64,000 nt of DNA from Dipylidium caninum (GCA_017562135.1 QEYB01001312.1:248001-312000); one strand, 5' to 3'; counted from the first letter of the stretch, positions 45,301 to 59,100 are shown. Notes: generated from the sequence alone by a model not told the origin. Made by a program: numbers and translations.

Positions 45301-48300
45301 TTAGCCAATGGGCGGGGTGGAGGCCGTGAAATGATTTGTAAACTTCTCTCGAACCGCCCTCACGACTTGAAGACGCGGCGGAGGAGGCGAGCGTCCCCCC
45401 CCGCGACCATGTGAGGCGCTTTCCACAGACAGCGAGGCTTCGGCGGCGTCGAGGAGACGCTGGAGAGAGCCGTCTTCCACGAAAGCGTGTTGAACGCACC
45501 GGCCACCGAGGTGCTCCAGTTTGGCCAAGTACTCGAGCAGTTGCCAGATGCGCTCGCTGAACAACGAAGAGGGGAACATATTGAAATCGGAGTCAGTGGA
45601 AGCGGTAAAAGGAGGGCAGCGCAGTGAAACACAGCGACCGACTCGGGCGCGCGATGGTAGGAGTGAATGGGTCGTCTGCGTCTCAAACACCAACGCGATT
45701 CCACCGCGAGTAAATCGGGCGAGATGACTTGAGCGAGTTGGCCGATGTCCGAGCGGCAGCAAAGAGGCAGAGAGGAAAGCGAGGAGGTGTAGCTATCGCT
45801 GGAAGGCGTGAAAGCCACACGAGAAATGACGTCATTTCAGACTGCTCGTATTACTTCCATAGAAGTTTCGGCAAGTGGAACCACTTCCAGTAGAAGTGGT
45901 GAACCCTTCGGACCGCCCTCGGGAGGGAAAAACCGCTTCGGGAGAGGAAGCGACATGCAAAATGGAGATCGAGAAGTGAGGAGCGAAAAAAAGCACCAAT
46001 TCAAAAGAAATTTCTCCCACCCATGACCCAAATTAAGCGTGTCAAAGTTCCTCCGTGGTCAAATGATTGCAATAGCCAGTGGCAGAAGGCGGAAAAGTAA
46101 GGAGATCTGCGCTGCAGAAATGACTTTCAGACAAGCACCAGCCTCTCAGCCTTCCCACGTCTCAATGAGAGTTTCGCAAACAAGCCGGGCGCTGTGTGGG
46201 AATGTAGGCCGAGGCTAAAATTACTGGACGAGCGTGAGGAGACAAACGACAGGAGAGTTTGCCAAGAAGCCACTAAGGTCTTTGAGGAGGGGCGAAGGTG
46301 CAATGGAAGTCGTTTGGAATGGCACGAATGGCTGCGTTAACTCACCTTATAACTCCAGGACTGGTAAGCCATGAGGCGCGCAGAATCTCCACCGCGGCCA
46401 CGTCGGATACACAGCTTTTGCTGGTCGAAGGGGCTTGCGATGGCGGCACCAGCAGCAGCAGCAGCAGCAGGGAGTCAACACAAGCCAGAGCCCGGTGGTT
46501 CGTCTCTCTCTGCGTCACGGTCTGTTGGCCGTCCACGCCAGTGTTGAAGGCGGCGAGGTGGAGGGCCATGCGCACGAGAGCGGTAACTTCGGGAGTGGAA
46601 AGCGGAGAGGCGAAGGGAGCCGAGGACTCGGAGGCGGAGGCGCCCGCCCGGGCGGCCTGGGCGCGCAACAGCTCCGTGAACGCCAGGGCGGCGCGGTGCG
46701 CGCTGCGACACCCCGCCTCCGAGATGCCTCGCAACGCGCGGAGCGTCCGGGCAGCCAAGGCAAGCTGACTTTCACCCAGGGGTCTGTTCAAATAAACGTT
46801 TACTGATAAGCCGTTGAGTAGATCTACAGCTTCTCCATCGAGGGAGGAGTCATTTCCCCCGCCCCCCACGGGAGTGAATAATCGTCCTGGGAGGAGAAGT
46901 TAGAAGTCCACTCGGACGTCTGAGGGGAGCTGGGGTGGGAAGTGCGCAACGCTAATTAGTTTACGAAAAAGGGCGACTCAGGAGAAGGGAAACCGAGCGG
47001 GCGGTGTCGGCGTCTGGCCGGCTCTAGTCACGAATGCGAGGCTGGGAACGCGGAAGTGAGAAGTGGAAGGACCCAGCCAAGGAGGCGACGAGGAGGGTGC
47101 ACACAGTCGTCTCTCACAAACGCCTGCAGTTCGAAGAGGTTGGGGGAACCCCCAGCATCAGGCTGCCCCCGACCGCCTTGCGCGTCTCGGCGAAGGGACC
47201 CTTTCTGAAGCTGTCCAAAACCAACAAACCTCGGCACATGAGCGTGGCAGACACGTCTCAGCGCTGTAAGAACAATGCTCTCTCCTTCTCCTCCTCCTTT
47301 GATAGAAGTGATTGAAAAATCAGTTTGACTTAAGGAAACACCACGTCGGAAGGCAAAGGCAATGGCAATGGCAGCCACGTCGCGAAGTTCGCAAGTAAAA
47401 GAACAGGGTAGTTGGTAAAAATTAGAGGACAACGAGTGGAAGAGGGAAGCGAGGCATACCAACGAGGGAGAAGATCCTCAGGGTTTCCGAGATGTGAAGC
47501 GGCAAACGCTGCGGAAGCCTGGGGTTCATTGCCACGAAGTCGAAGACCATCTCCCCCAGCATTTCAAAGGCCAGGGAAGCCGACGACTCCCAACTCTGCA
47601 ACTTTGCGCTGTTCACACTCTCCTCGCGTTTCTGCGCCTTCTCGGACTGCAGACTTACAAACGTCGCATTCCACCTCGCCACCACACCCTTCAGGCGATT
47701 CAGCAGGAGCACGTACACCCTCTGATTGCCATGAACGACCTGGCGATGGTCGCGGTAGAGCTCGCGCAGCTCCTGAACTCCCCCACCGCCGTGACGCATC
47801 TTCGTGGTGAGGTAGTGGGAGTAGAATTTTCTGGCCTCCAAACTGTTTCGGAAAAGAAAGCGCCGATCGCCAAAACGAGTGTGCACAAAGTCGTAGATCT
47901 GTTGGACGTGCGAGAGAGCGGAGGGGTTGGGAGAGTCCACGACGGCACACAACATGGCTGTGGTGACAAATTCGTAATCATCCGCGTTGTCGAAAATGTC
48001 CGCTCTACTGAGGCCCTCCAGACAGCGAGACTCCAAGTCGGCTAACACGTCCGCCAGGAGCTCGGTCATTCGGTAGCCCTTTGAGGAGTTTGCGAGACGC
48101 GAGGTGAGGACGGTTCGCAGGAGGTTGTTGTAGAGACCCAGCGTGGGCTGAATATTCAAGCGACGAGCTTCGACCAGGAGTCCAAGTGCCTTGTCGGCAT
48201 AGCCCAAGGGTTGGCCATTCTTCCTTAGCAAGTTGATGTTGGCCATGGCGAGAGAGTGGAGGGCGGACGAGAAGGTGAGGGCATTTGGGGCCAGTCTGGC

Positions 48301-51300
48301 GCTCCGGAGAAGCTCAAATCCCCGGGAGAGTTGCGGCCAGACATCGTCGCTGCTGGAGGAGCACTCATGCGCGCATCGGAGGAGGCTGTTATACGCCAGA
48401 AGAGGGAGGGGGCGGGAAGAGGCGGCGACAGCCTCCTCAGCCAACTCCCAGGCTCTATCGGCCGCCCCGAAACGCGCGGCACCGCAGATCACGGACGCAT
48501 ATGCAGCGGGCGACCTAAGGACGTCTTTGTGTGCCGCCCAGAGCTGCTCAGCTGGACAAGCCTGATGCCAAGAGGAGGTCTCGGTGGAAAGCACCTCCTC
48601 TTCTTCCAGTCCCGATTTCACCAGCTCGTCTCCCGTATTCGCCACACTTTCAGCTTCCGCCGCTTCAAATCCCTCCAAACTGATGGTCGGTTTGTCCGGA
48701 ATCTCGGAGAACCTTCTCACGCTGGCAATGCGATTCTCTGCAGCGTAGAACAGCTCCTCTGGTTCAGGAAGAGAGCCACGGTCAACGAAGGGGAGGTTCT
48801 CGAGGAAATTGGGTCCTCCAAAACCGTTGTTTGTGGCACACAGCAGGTCGAGGAGACGGTGGAGGGTGTTGGAGTCCCATTTCTAAAATAAATGGGTCGC
48901 GGATATGATGGAGCCCTGGCTAGGCGGCTATTCACTAGGATTTCGCGAAAACGAGGTCGTGCTAAGGCGTATTCGCGTCTATGACACCGCGGGAGCCAAA
49001 TACCACCGGCTTCCGCTGCATTCCTTGTCGGAGTGAAGCCGCGCCGCTGATAGGCTGGGGGCTCAGTGGGAGGGCAGACGGGCGCCCGCAGCCCCCCGGA
49101 AGTGGCGTAAAGTCGCAGAGGTCGGTGGGCCTCCCTTCCTTCCCACTGACCATAATTATGCTCAAGAGAGGAGGGCGAAGAGATCTCAGCCACCGAGGGG
49201 AATGTAAAACTGATTTCGACGAATTAACAGAAAATCAGTGTTCCGATTGGGAAGTAGAAGGAGGCAAACCGCGAGGCGGGCGATGAGACGAGCCAACGGC
49301 CCTCCAGCCGCCCCCCTACCGACTGGCGACGTCGCAACCCACATATGAACTTTTTAACTCGACAAAATTTGCGGTGAACTAACGGAGCTGGAGCTTGCGT
49401 GGCTGCGGGCACTGCACTCGCCCCAGGAAAGGATTTGGAGTGCGCTCACTCCTATCACGAAGCCCCTTCAAGGGAACGCACACCGGTTAGAAGGGCTGCT
49501 TATAAACCCATTTGCCTCAACCGTCTTCCAAGGCAAGTGGCCTCACTCTACGTTTCAACTCATCCTCAGAGTTCTCAGCCACCGAGATTAAACCTTGGCT
49601 CCCCTCCTACTCCTCCTCCTGCAGTCGCAAATGCCGTTCGACGAGTACACATCCACCGGGAGGAGATTTTGGGCGAGGAAGAGCTTCAGCAGAGCTGTTG
49701 CACGCCTACGCTCGAGTAATGCCCACCAGAACGCGGGGTCAAGTACGCCACAGAGTAAAAAAACAGCTTAGGGTTTGGATAAAAATTGCAGCACATCATG
49801 AGTGCAAAGATTGCACAACCGCATGGCGTTTACGTTAAAAAAGAAAAGCGAGGAGTACAGTTCCCGCTGCCTCCTGAGTGCAGACGGCGAGCGGTGGCAC
49901 TTACCGCATCATGAGCGTCCTTGTAGAGGTACCAGGCATCTTTGGGCGCGAGGAGGAGGAGAAGACGATCCATCGCCTCCTGTTGGGAGATTTTGCCCTC
50001 TGAGAGCTCCTTCCGAATTGATCCGGCAGTCTGGAGGGGCATGAGGCTGTCGATTCGCGGAACCTAGCAAGTTTAACAGGTTGTTAGGTCAAAGGAAGAA
50101 AAGTCCATCGAGGCCAGGCTGCACAAGGGTGAGAGCCTCGCACTTCAGGCTCGACTCTTCCCGTTCGTTTGTAGTAGACGCCAAGGACAACTGCTCCTAT
50201 GCTTTCCAATGGATGGACTCGAGTTAATACTCCTTCTTAGAGGGTTCGGCACTAACACTGGGCCCCGAGTCTGCTCAGTTCTACGTCAGGCAGGCCTGCG
50301 GTGCAGGACTCCTGACCTTGTGGCAAACAGCCTGGGCAACTTGCACGATAAACGAGGCATTGAAGGCGAAAAAAAAGGGGCGACAGGGGCAGAGCAGTCC
50401 CGCCCGGAAGAGGACAAGGACATAGAGGGAAGTTACAGAAGGCAGCAATGCAGGACGGTCCGGTAGCCCGAAAGCACCGATGCCGCCTGAGAAGTGGACT
50501 GGCAAGATGAAAGGCTGTTGTTTAAAAGGCCAAGATCGCGGAATCGAAATACTGCGCCGGTGAGTGTCAATTCACTTTTTACTGACAATAATTTGCGTGT
50601 CGTCAGCGACAAGGCCCGGAAATGGCCAGATGGGGGGAGGGCGGGGCGGGGCGAAGGTGAGAGTCCAGCCCGCGGGCCATTGCGATCCGAACCAACCGGC
50701 CGGTGTCCGCCCAGCTATAAAAGTGGACCTGAGGCGCGCGCGGAAGGGAAGCCAGTGTCGCGACCACCAGAAAGATTAGATCGGACAAGGGGCGATGTTC
50801 TCATCAGGCAACACGACATTTCGGCACAGGGGAAGGCTGCCCCCCACGGACGACACTGGCTGGTTGCCGGTAGCGGAAGTCCACCGTCAGCACAGACAAA
50901 TACAACAGTTTTAATCATGGTGATGAGGAGAACTAAGCTGGTAACGTCACAACTGAGAACAGTGCAGCATCGCAGTGGCCCTTCCAAGGCTGGAGCTCCG
51001 CACGACGTAAGCACGTTGCTCTCCCACCGTCCCAAGCAGATCGCAGACATCTTTCAGACTACGACTTGCCTTTTTAGCTTTTGCTGTTGTAGGAGAATAT
51101 TTTAAGAGTGCGGAGTTAACAACTCGAGTAAATGGGACCTTCACTAAGCAACGCCGGGCGAGGAAGAGAGGGGAAAGGAAGTGGGAGCAAAACAAAACCT
51201 TAGAACAGAACTTTTGAGGCGGTGCCGACGCAGGCATCGAAACAACTAGGAGGGGCGTTTGTCACGCAACACTGCGCCGAGCATGCACGAACGAGAACGG

Positions 51301-51780
51301 TGTGCTGGTGCACGATGTGCGGGCGATCGAGCAGGATGTCGGCCAGGATTGAGGGGGGGAGGGCGGGGGGGGGAAGGATTTCGAGCAGAGAAGGAGAGCA
51401 AGAAGACACCTCTGTGGCCAGAGCCGCGAGGTCATTGGCGAGGAGGTTGCGGGCGACGTAGCGGGCAGCGTTGCGTCCCGCGGCGGCGGCCAGGCGGTTC
51501 GACCGTTCCCTCGAGCCCGGCGGACCGAGCCAGGGCTCGAGGGCGCAGCCGTAAGCGGGCAGGCCGAGGTGGGGCGTCACGCAACTGGCCAGCGCCCTCA
51601 GAACAGACACAGCGTCTCGGTGGCGCCGACGTGGCGGAGCGACCGCGTCCACCGCCTCCGTCGACCTCGCTGGTGGCGCTGCCTGCGGCGAATCCATCGC
51701 CGCATTCGATGTGGTCGCCGCTGCCGACGATGTGACGCACGACGTGTGACTCGAGCCAGACACCCGATTCGCGGCAACAT
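45301..51780 (-). CDS. PTCD3: PTCD3 homologue, mitochondrial small-subunit protein mS39
   Basis: Five minus-strand exons join in phase: 51410-51780, 49905-50063, 47460-48882, 46346-46886 and 45301-45556 (stop), about 915 residues. The order of motifs follows vertebrate PTCD3 as I recall it: basic PPRRRHRDAVSVLRALAS (counterpart of the conserved LQALAS segment), then VPRIDSLMP, then an acidic/basic helix, then LLDLLC, then pentatricopeptide-type helical repeats through the 474-codon exon (PLPLLAYNSLLRCAHE, APNALTFSSALHSLA, IQPTLGLYNNLLRT). PTCD3 binds the mitochondrial small ribosomal subunit and supports mitochondrial translation. The protein seems longer than the roughly 690-residue vertebrate form, with extra Ser/Ala/Leu-rich segments, one encoding LLLLLLL from a CTG run. 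Introns range from about 570 to 1,350 nt. The first exon shown begins in phase 2, so an upstream start exon is required (see 51974-52064). Confidence 0.83.
46459..46480 (-). repeat. CTG run encoding poly-Leu inside PTCD3
   Basis: The plus strand shows about seven to eight AGC/CAG units. In the PTCD3 frame they read as a run of leucines in VDSLLLLLLLVPP. It is an in-frame trinucleotide repeat and a likely length polymorphism. Confidence 0.75.
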
Positions 51781-51973
51781 CTGAGGGGAAAATGCAGTCA
51801 AGTGAATTTGGCTAGAAAAAAAATTGACAAATGGCAAGCGGCTCTCCTTTTAGCAACGGGGAAGATGGAGCCCCAGCTTTCCAACAGAACGGACTTCTAA
51901 GTGTTAGAAGGCTTTTCAAGTTTTTAAGCATAACTCGTGACCCGCCTCACTAGTGCCAAGCAATCTGACCCAC

Positions 51974-52064
51974 TAAATAGAGATGTGAGAACGCGAAAAG
52001 AGGGCACTCGAAATTCAGGAGACGGCAGACGCAGAGAGGAAAGTGAGTGACGACTTTCCCCCAT
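51974..52064 (-). CDS. PTCD3: Candidate first coding exon of PTCD3
   Basis: An ATG at 52,064 opens MGESRHSLSSLRLPSPEFRV and continues to LTSLF, then a GTGGGT donor at 51,973. It ends in phase 1, which matches the phase needed by the exon starting at 51,780, with an intron of 193 nt. The Ser/Arg/Leu-rich, mostly non-acidic sequence would suit a mitochondrial targeting peptide. The donor is not a strong consensus match, so another upstream exon is possible. Confidence 0.35.
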
Positions 52065-52888
52065 CTTGGGGAAAAGTTGGAAAGACGAGATTTGAGGTCC
52101 CACTGAATGGCAAGCCGACAGTTCGTGTAGGATTAGGCGAGTGGGCAAAAAACACAAAGCGAATTAAAGCAGTCCAGCAGAGCATTGAGTCAACTAGTAA
52201 CCAGAATCGTTTGAAAGGACCACTTGGGGGAGGCGCTAAGGACCAGCAAGGAGAGGTCGATTTAGGCAGTGGGACGAAGAGCAGCCTCCATGCAGAAGAG
52301 ACGAGAGCACGAAGGTCGACTGTCGAGCAGCACCATCAAAGCTCGTTAGTTAGGAGAGTCGAGGTCTGTTTTCCCAGCCTACTTCAATTGACTTCCCGTT
52401 TGCATCGCCATGAAAAGCCGTCTGGTGCGCATGTTTACTCAGCGCCCCGGCCAGAATGCCCTGAGGGGCGCCAAAAAGCTAAAACGAGTTGCAAAAAGGT
52501 TGGCGTTGCTTCACAGGGCAGTGACGAAAAGGACAGTCCTTTAACGGAAAAAGCGGTGCTATTTCTGCGTTGGAAGGCAACAAAACCCCCTCCTCCTGCC
52601 AACCACGCTACCGTGCACGCGCTCGCCTCAACTGCAAATGACGGTAGGATACAATTACACGAGTGCACTCGGGACTCTGTCCAGAGGAAAAAGTCTTCCA
52701 TACGCCAAAGTCGCCCAGAATTCGGAAGCGGCATCCGCTCATGTGTCTGCCGAAGAGGGGACGGGGGAGGCCGCGGGGCATTCAAGGCGCAGAACTTAGA
52801 GAGGAACGCAAGACAAAAGACGTGGAACGTCGCCGGCGAATGCTGCAAAGGTCACCAGAGCACAATCCAATTGATCGTGACCTCGTGA
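52043..52888 (+). other. Unassigned 281-codon ORF upstream of PTCD3
   Basis: One of the longest open frames in the window that is not GC-repeat driven. It opens with GTG, has Lys/Ser/Gln-rich content (for example KNTKRIKAVQQSIESTSNQN) and no recognised domain. It overlaps, antisense, the candidate first exon of PTCD3. The plus strand here is purine-rich and so poor in some stops, which could explain it. It could be a divergent gene or an antisense transcript. Confidence 0.2.
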
Positions 52889-52889
52889 G

Positions 52890-55800
52890 CAGGCATGCCA
52901 TCAGCCATGGAAGAGAGATTCACACAGCTACCGCGAAGGTAAACGCCGGCACCGAGACATTCTGGGACGGGGGTTAGGAGAGGGGAGGAAGAGGCCCAAG
53001 TTTCTGGTCGTGTCACTTCAGGCCAGGCCGCGTCCCAGCCAGCATCTGGTAGCAAAATTGCCGCTTCTGCGCCGCTCTGGGTGACGGCACGAAAATGATC
53101 ACATATGAGGGGGAAAGCCGAAGTGCAGGGGCCGGAAACCTTAAAAAGCGACTTGGAAATCACGATTAGTAAAGAAGACAGGTGCATCAGTTGGCAGGAC
53201 AGTAGACGGTCGTCATTGTCGCTCGTCCGGCAGATGTGCCAACGGAGAGAACGCCACGGAAATAGCTGGCCTTCTGAGTCAATGCAGACATCCAAAGTGC
53301 CCCTCACCCACTACCAGGGCAGTGGAGTCGGATGAGAGGAGGAACGAGAAGAGGGGAGGAAGATCATTCGAGGGAAACAGTTCATTCCTGGCAAACCAGC
53401 CCACAGGCCAAACAAGGAGATACTCGGAAGGCCGAAAGTCCAAACCGATTAGAGTAGCATACCGAAACACAGGACGAGAAACCCTTCTGAAGACTGGTGG
53501 ACATCATCGTCAAGAATAAGGGAAGCAGGAGGATCGGGTAGTGGTAGCAAACAAAGTGCTGACGGGAAAAACCCTGCCCCGCTAATCGCGGAGGCTATTT
53601 AATGAGGCAAAGGGTGGCAATTTGGTACCAGCGATCCCCAATCCACTGGGGCGAACGGAGGTGCGGGACCTCGAGGCCAGAAGTGGTGTAAATTCCCCCG
53701 ATTTTGCCGCACAAAACACACTGTCACAAGAAACACGAAAATATGGGGAGTAAATCGCACCGCGTGAGGTCTTATTTGCATAAGAAAAGTGACAAGGAAT
53801 ACGCAGGGCATCCAGGAAAAATGGTCCCGCCGCGCAATCGACTAGCTGAAGAAGAGCAACGAGCAAGCAACGCGGGATGCTCCCTAAGCCGGTGGCCAAA
53901 AACGCACCAAATTAAGAAGTGAAGAATGGTTCAGTGGAACGGCAAACGTCAGGACCAAATGAAGCAAAGTCACGTTGACGACGCGGGAGCAGTACGGATT
54001 TCACAAACTAACGCATCAAATAGCGCAGACCGACTCCACAAGTTGACACCGGAAATTGCGCGAATTTAGTGAGTAGAGGGGGTTGAAGTGATTCGGGTGA
54101 GAAGGCAATTGGCGGGGGCTACTTAAGGCATGGGAGAAGACGCACAGGCATCGACAGACGCAGCAGACAAAAGACGTTCTCATTTGTGCACCTACTTCAT
54201 TTGGCCACCTTGAATAATTGAAAATGAATACACGCAAACAAAGGAGAAGTATCAGGGAATATGGTGGTTAAGGCAGGTCAGGTCGAGAGAATATTCAAGT
54301 AAGGTCAAGGGGAGATATTTAGAGCGGCCGAGGGAAGAAAGAGGGTAGTTTAGGGGAGAGGCAAGTGGCTACGTGCGCAGGGGTGAGACGAGTGATATGC
54401 TCCAACAACGAGAAGGAAGTGGAAGCGTCTTCAGACTCGAGCGCTGCGGAGTATCATCGGGCACACGGAGGCTCGAGCGAGACGCCGCTGAGGTTTTGCC
54501 AACGGAGACGCAGATGAGGGCGTTTCCTGTTGCGAAAGCGATTGGCGTGAAGTTTTGGAGGAGGTTGCGGTCTTGCCGTTTCGACTGCGGGTGGTAACGT
54601 TTGGGATCGGAACGTTGCGCGAACGCAGGTTTCGGAGTTGGACTGAGGATGTGCGTCGTCGGCTGGCAGTCGAAGTGTGACCTACAATGTTGGACTTGGC
54701 GTTATCAGTTCCGCACTCCCACCGAGCGCGCTGCACAGGGCCAGTACCGGTGAGGGGGAAGGTGCGTTAATCGGCCCTCTCGTTTGTAGCCATAAAAGGC
54801 GTCGAGTGAAACCAGATTAGTTTTGCAACTGTCTGTGTGTTCATCCAGACAATAGAACGGTTAAGGAGGCGACGGGACCGACGGAACTACTTCCACACGA
54901 AGTTAGTGTCGCATGACATGCGAGGTCGAAGTGTGTGGGTAAGTGCTACGGAACGTAGGACCGGTTGCAGCTGAATTAGTTGCAGATTGCACACAATAGG
55001 TGACAATGAAGGACCCGAGTGGGCATCCCGCCTTGTAGGGGGTTGAGGACAGTCCACGTCAAGCGGGAGTGGACAGGTACTCCAACCAAATACAGTGTAT
55101 AACTTTTGGCTGTCGCAAACAGTCCGTTCGAGGTGGTAGCGGGGCAAAATGTGAGTAGAGTCCCGATTGACTAACATCCTCAAACCTGCCTGCCTGTCTG
55201 CCCGTCCGCCCGCCTGCCTCCGGAATGGTGACCAACAGGGGAGAGGCGTCAGCGAGAACGCCGAGCCCCGACGACTGGAATGAAGCCGAGGCGGTGCCCC
55301 AGTGTGGCACGTCCTGAGGTGTCGACGCCGACAGTGGCCTCGAGCACAGAAATGCAGCAACCTCAATCATTCTGGTGAGGATAAAAACTCAAAGGTATTC
55401 CACTATACACCACTTTTTCGCACACCGCTTCCATTGTGCGCAAAAGTGGGGCGCAATTAGGGCTGCAAGGGTATACGCGAATGTGATGGAAAAGATAGTC
55501 ACTAAATGCAATAAAAATGAGGTGTTAAATGCTCGGCGGCGAGGAGAGGGAGGCAATAAAGTTGAGAAGGCACAGTCTGGGCTAAAACAGGGGGGAAGGG
55601 GAGTGGGGGAATGGGAGGGAGAGCATTCCACTTAGATGACACAAGGTGCCTCGCGTTCGGGCTCGTAAAATAACTCCCACATTGTCACAACCATTCGGTT
55701 TTGAAAATGCCCAGTTTAAAGGTTAACTTCATGACAAAATACTCCTTGACTCGCGATTCGAGAGCGCCCCTAGGCCAGGATTTTCTTCCTCCCACTGGCT

Positions 55801-58800
55801 ACAGGACAGAAAAGTGAAGAGACCAATAATGTGTCCGTTGCATGGTTGGGAATTGCTATGACACACACACACACACACAAACGCACAAAAAAACAAGCCT
55901 CGTGGATGTCGAATGTGACTAGTTGGAAAATATTCAGGTGGAGACACACGTGACGCCACAAACGTGGATTGAGGACAAATTGAAAAGTTGGGTCTTTGCC
56001 GCACTGCAGGAAAAAAACCAATCTAACGGCTACAATGGCAATAATAATAATAATAATATTGCGAATAATCGGGGGATCCGAGAAGCCGCACTGGGAAGTC
56101 ATGAGAGAAAGTTGTCAGGGACTGCGTTCTTCAGAGTCCTGTTTGTGAGAAGCCTAACACGCAGGTGTCAGCGTTGCAAAAAGGGCGGTTCTCGGAATTG
56201 CATAAAATGGAGCTTCCCACGAGCGCTTCTTATCTCCTGCTAAAATTACGAAAACGACAAGCTGGAAGCTGGAACGCCTCGTAGAAGACAGTGAAAACGT
56301 ATCACCACTGCTGCGCTCCACTGTCCTCGTTGGCGGTGAGGATGTTTCATACTACGATTTCGGGTGTTCTACAATATTCGACTACCGAAAAAGTCCAAGG
56401 CACTTTGCACATGTCACAACCCGTCATTCTTCATCTGACCTTTAAATGAAATTCCGTGAACTGATGCTTCTTTTCTCAAAGGGTATTTTAAAGTATAATA
56501 CTGGTGTCGTTTCACTCCCGTATCCACTGAATCAAAATTGTCCCACGCGTCAGACCTCAGCTACACGACATCGGGAGACGCAACAGACAGGCGCATCCCC
56601 GCCCGAACGAAGTCGGCGGCAGTCCACTGGCAGGCCTTCCCGAAGCCTCCACACGAAGAACTAAGCACTCCAATTACACAAAAGTCACTTAGTAAAGTGA
56701 AGTGAAAAAAGCATGGTCGTCAGCCCCCCCCCCCCCCTCCCCAAACCTGACGCGGAGACAAGGAGAGGGAGTTCACTTCGCCTCCTCCATGCGCCTTACG
56801 GGAGAATGGGAAATTGAAAGGGTATGCAAGACCACTTTCCTCACCCCAGCCCCTCCGCGAGAGCTGAGATTCGCCCACACACAAGTGAGTGCACACCGGA
56901 GTTGGAGGATTTTTGTCCGCCCTCCCCTTGTGGCCAATCGTAGTGTGGGCATTAACTCAACTTTATGATACACCAGCCTCGAGGAAACGTGAAACATTTG
57001 AAATTGATGCCAACACCACCTAGACTACTCCAAAGCCATTCCATGTGGAGGGGTGCGCTTGTGAATTGGGCTGTCTGCGGGAGATACGCCAGAGGAATGG
57101 GGAATTGTTGACGCGTCTCCAATTCCAATAAGCGGACCACCAACAATAAGCTGCGCACCAACCCTGGTGGTTCCCCTCCACTCTCAGCGTTTGCACAAAA
57201 TCCCCCTGGGGTTTCGGGGAATTGCTACGCATCCCCTGGTTGAAGTGGGGTCTTTCGCAAAAGAGTTTGTTTCCCCGGATAAACTTCCCCGCTGTCGACC
57301 GTTGTTAAGCCTTCAATCTGAAAGACAACACCGCGATCTTTTGTTGAATAGCCATACCCAAGAGCATCAAGCAAAGTGACGAACGAAAGTGATGGGGAAT
57401 GCATGCTCGGGGTGGGGAGCACCCTCGACCGGTGACCAGTGAAGTTCATTCCCGGGTGGTGGGGGCGAAGTGCATCAGAGGAATGCCAGAATGGGTGAAT
57501 GGGACGAGTAACTCATATTCACTCCAGTTCAATTACGGCGCAATCACTCCTTATAATCGCAAAAAGTGGGTAAATTAATGACACTGTGCGCGTATCTGCG
57601 TGCGGTATGCACGGGGCAGGGGCGTTTGCGTGCACAAAGCCGGAAACTGAACGCAGAAGGGCTCCGAGGAGAGGCGGAAGTAAGGGGAGAGGGCGGTGCA
57701 GGAGGCAAAGGCAAGTACTTCAAAAAGTACACACCGAAAACGCCGCTACGAGGTCAGTTATTAAGAGTACAAACACCGCTAGCATACAAACACGAATACA
57801 ACGAAAAAGGCTATCGAAGGAGGGGAACAACGTCAGAAGTGTAAGTTGAAACGTGGATCTGGAGAAATCCACACCGAAGACGGCTGAGCGCTCGGTAACA
57901 CAGGCAAAACACGATTATCGCAGAATGGACGGGAAATGTCGATGGGGACCCAGCCACTCGTGCAGAAGCACTGCTCTCTGGATCCCGCAACATGAATCTC
58001 TCATTTCTAGCGTCTGTGGTGGCGTGAAGAAGCGCAGTTGCCTCATTGGGTGGCTTTTTCCATAACAAAAAGTCAGGAGGAGCAACTCACACAAAAAGGA
58101 CTGAGCAGTGTTGAATCGGCAGTTTCATTTAAAAAAATAGCAGTTAATGCGTCTCCCAACTTTTCGATTTCAAATAACGAAAATCACTATCACGAGTCTC
58201 TATCGTAGCGGCTTCCCGGCAATCGTGCGAGAGCAAACTCTTCGCTGAACATCAAGCAGAGGTGAGGTCAATTTCTGGAAATAAAAGCGCGCTCACGAGA
58301 CAAGCGAGTCCCAACCCAAAGACGAATTCAGGTTTGGAAAACAACAGTTTGACGCAAGTAAGCAATTATGTTGAAGGTGAATGTAAGGCACCGGTACAAA
58401 AGAGAGTGTAGACCCCATAGGTGCAACTGGTGTGAACGCAAATAGAGGCTAAAGACAATTGCTCTGACAAGCACAATAACGACAAATTGGTGGAAACCAG
58501 CATGCCACTTGACACCCCATTATTTATGGATATGTGGAAAGTTCAAAAGGGACGTTTTGCGAAGTAATTTATTAAGGGAGACGGTCTCGAGCCAAATAAG
58601 AAGCTAAAAAAAGTTCCTGAAGGGGCAAGACTAATTACCTCACAAACGAGAGTAGGGGCAGAAGGAAGGCGTGTCATTAGGCGATGCTAACACTACTGGA
58701 AGACGCTAAATAACTGGACCAACTCGACCGACCACTGAAAGTCATCACATCAGTTAGGCCTTATCAGTATGGAAAAAGGGCACATGTTAGACAATCTCGA

Positions 58801-59100
58801 GACCATCACAAGTCTTTTACAAGGGTTTTGAGAACTTGCGCAAAATCCACTGAATTTGCCCTCTCCAGGGATTGAAAGGCAACAAAAAAGGTGGGACCAG
58901 TATAAGTTATTGGAAGGTGAGATGGAGACAACCCAACAAAACGCTTATTCTATAAAGACTCTTTTGCCTTCTAGTCTAGTGATTGGAAAAAATCCTTTCT
59001 TTCTACAAAAAAATGAAATAAACACTATGACAGCTGTCTCCGAGTGTCAAGGACGAGCACTTATTTCCCTCTGCCGACAGCTCAGTTGACCTTAACTAGA
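52890..59100. other. Interval without assigned gene
   Basis: No exon is supported. Microsatellites seen are an AC run (about 55,861-55,879), an AAT run (about 56,038-56,059) and a C homopolymer (56,724-56,737). GC content drops progressively toward the right. A TTTATT at 58,568-58,573 (AATAAA on the minus strand) could serve the 3' end of MSL3, about 850 bp past its stop. Confidence 0.4.

Noticed and set aside
47118..47263. A minus-strand interval with a good acceptor (CTTACAG) and open frame reading LRRVCHAHVPRFVGFGQLQK, first taken as a PTCD3 exon
   Set aside because: It cannot join the 46,886 exon in phase with any good donor, whereas skipping it joins 47,460 to 46,886 in phase and gives a better match to the PTCD3 order of motifs. 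It could be an alternative exon but is not needed.
51598..51837. Arg-rich frame MLPRIGCLARVTRRASHRRQ as a mitochondrial targeting start for PTCD3
   Set aside because: It begins at the exon acceptor but runs in a different frame from the conserved PTCD3 sequence and terminates without joining it.
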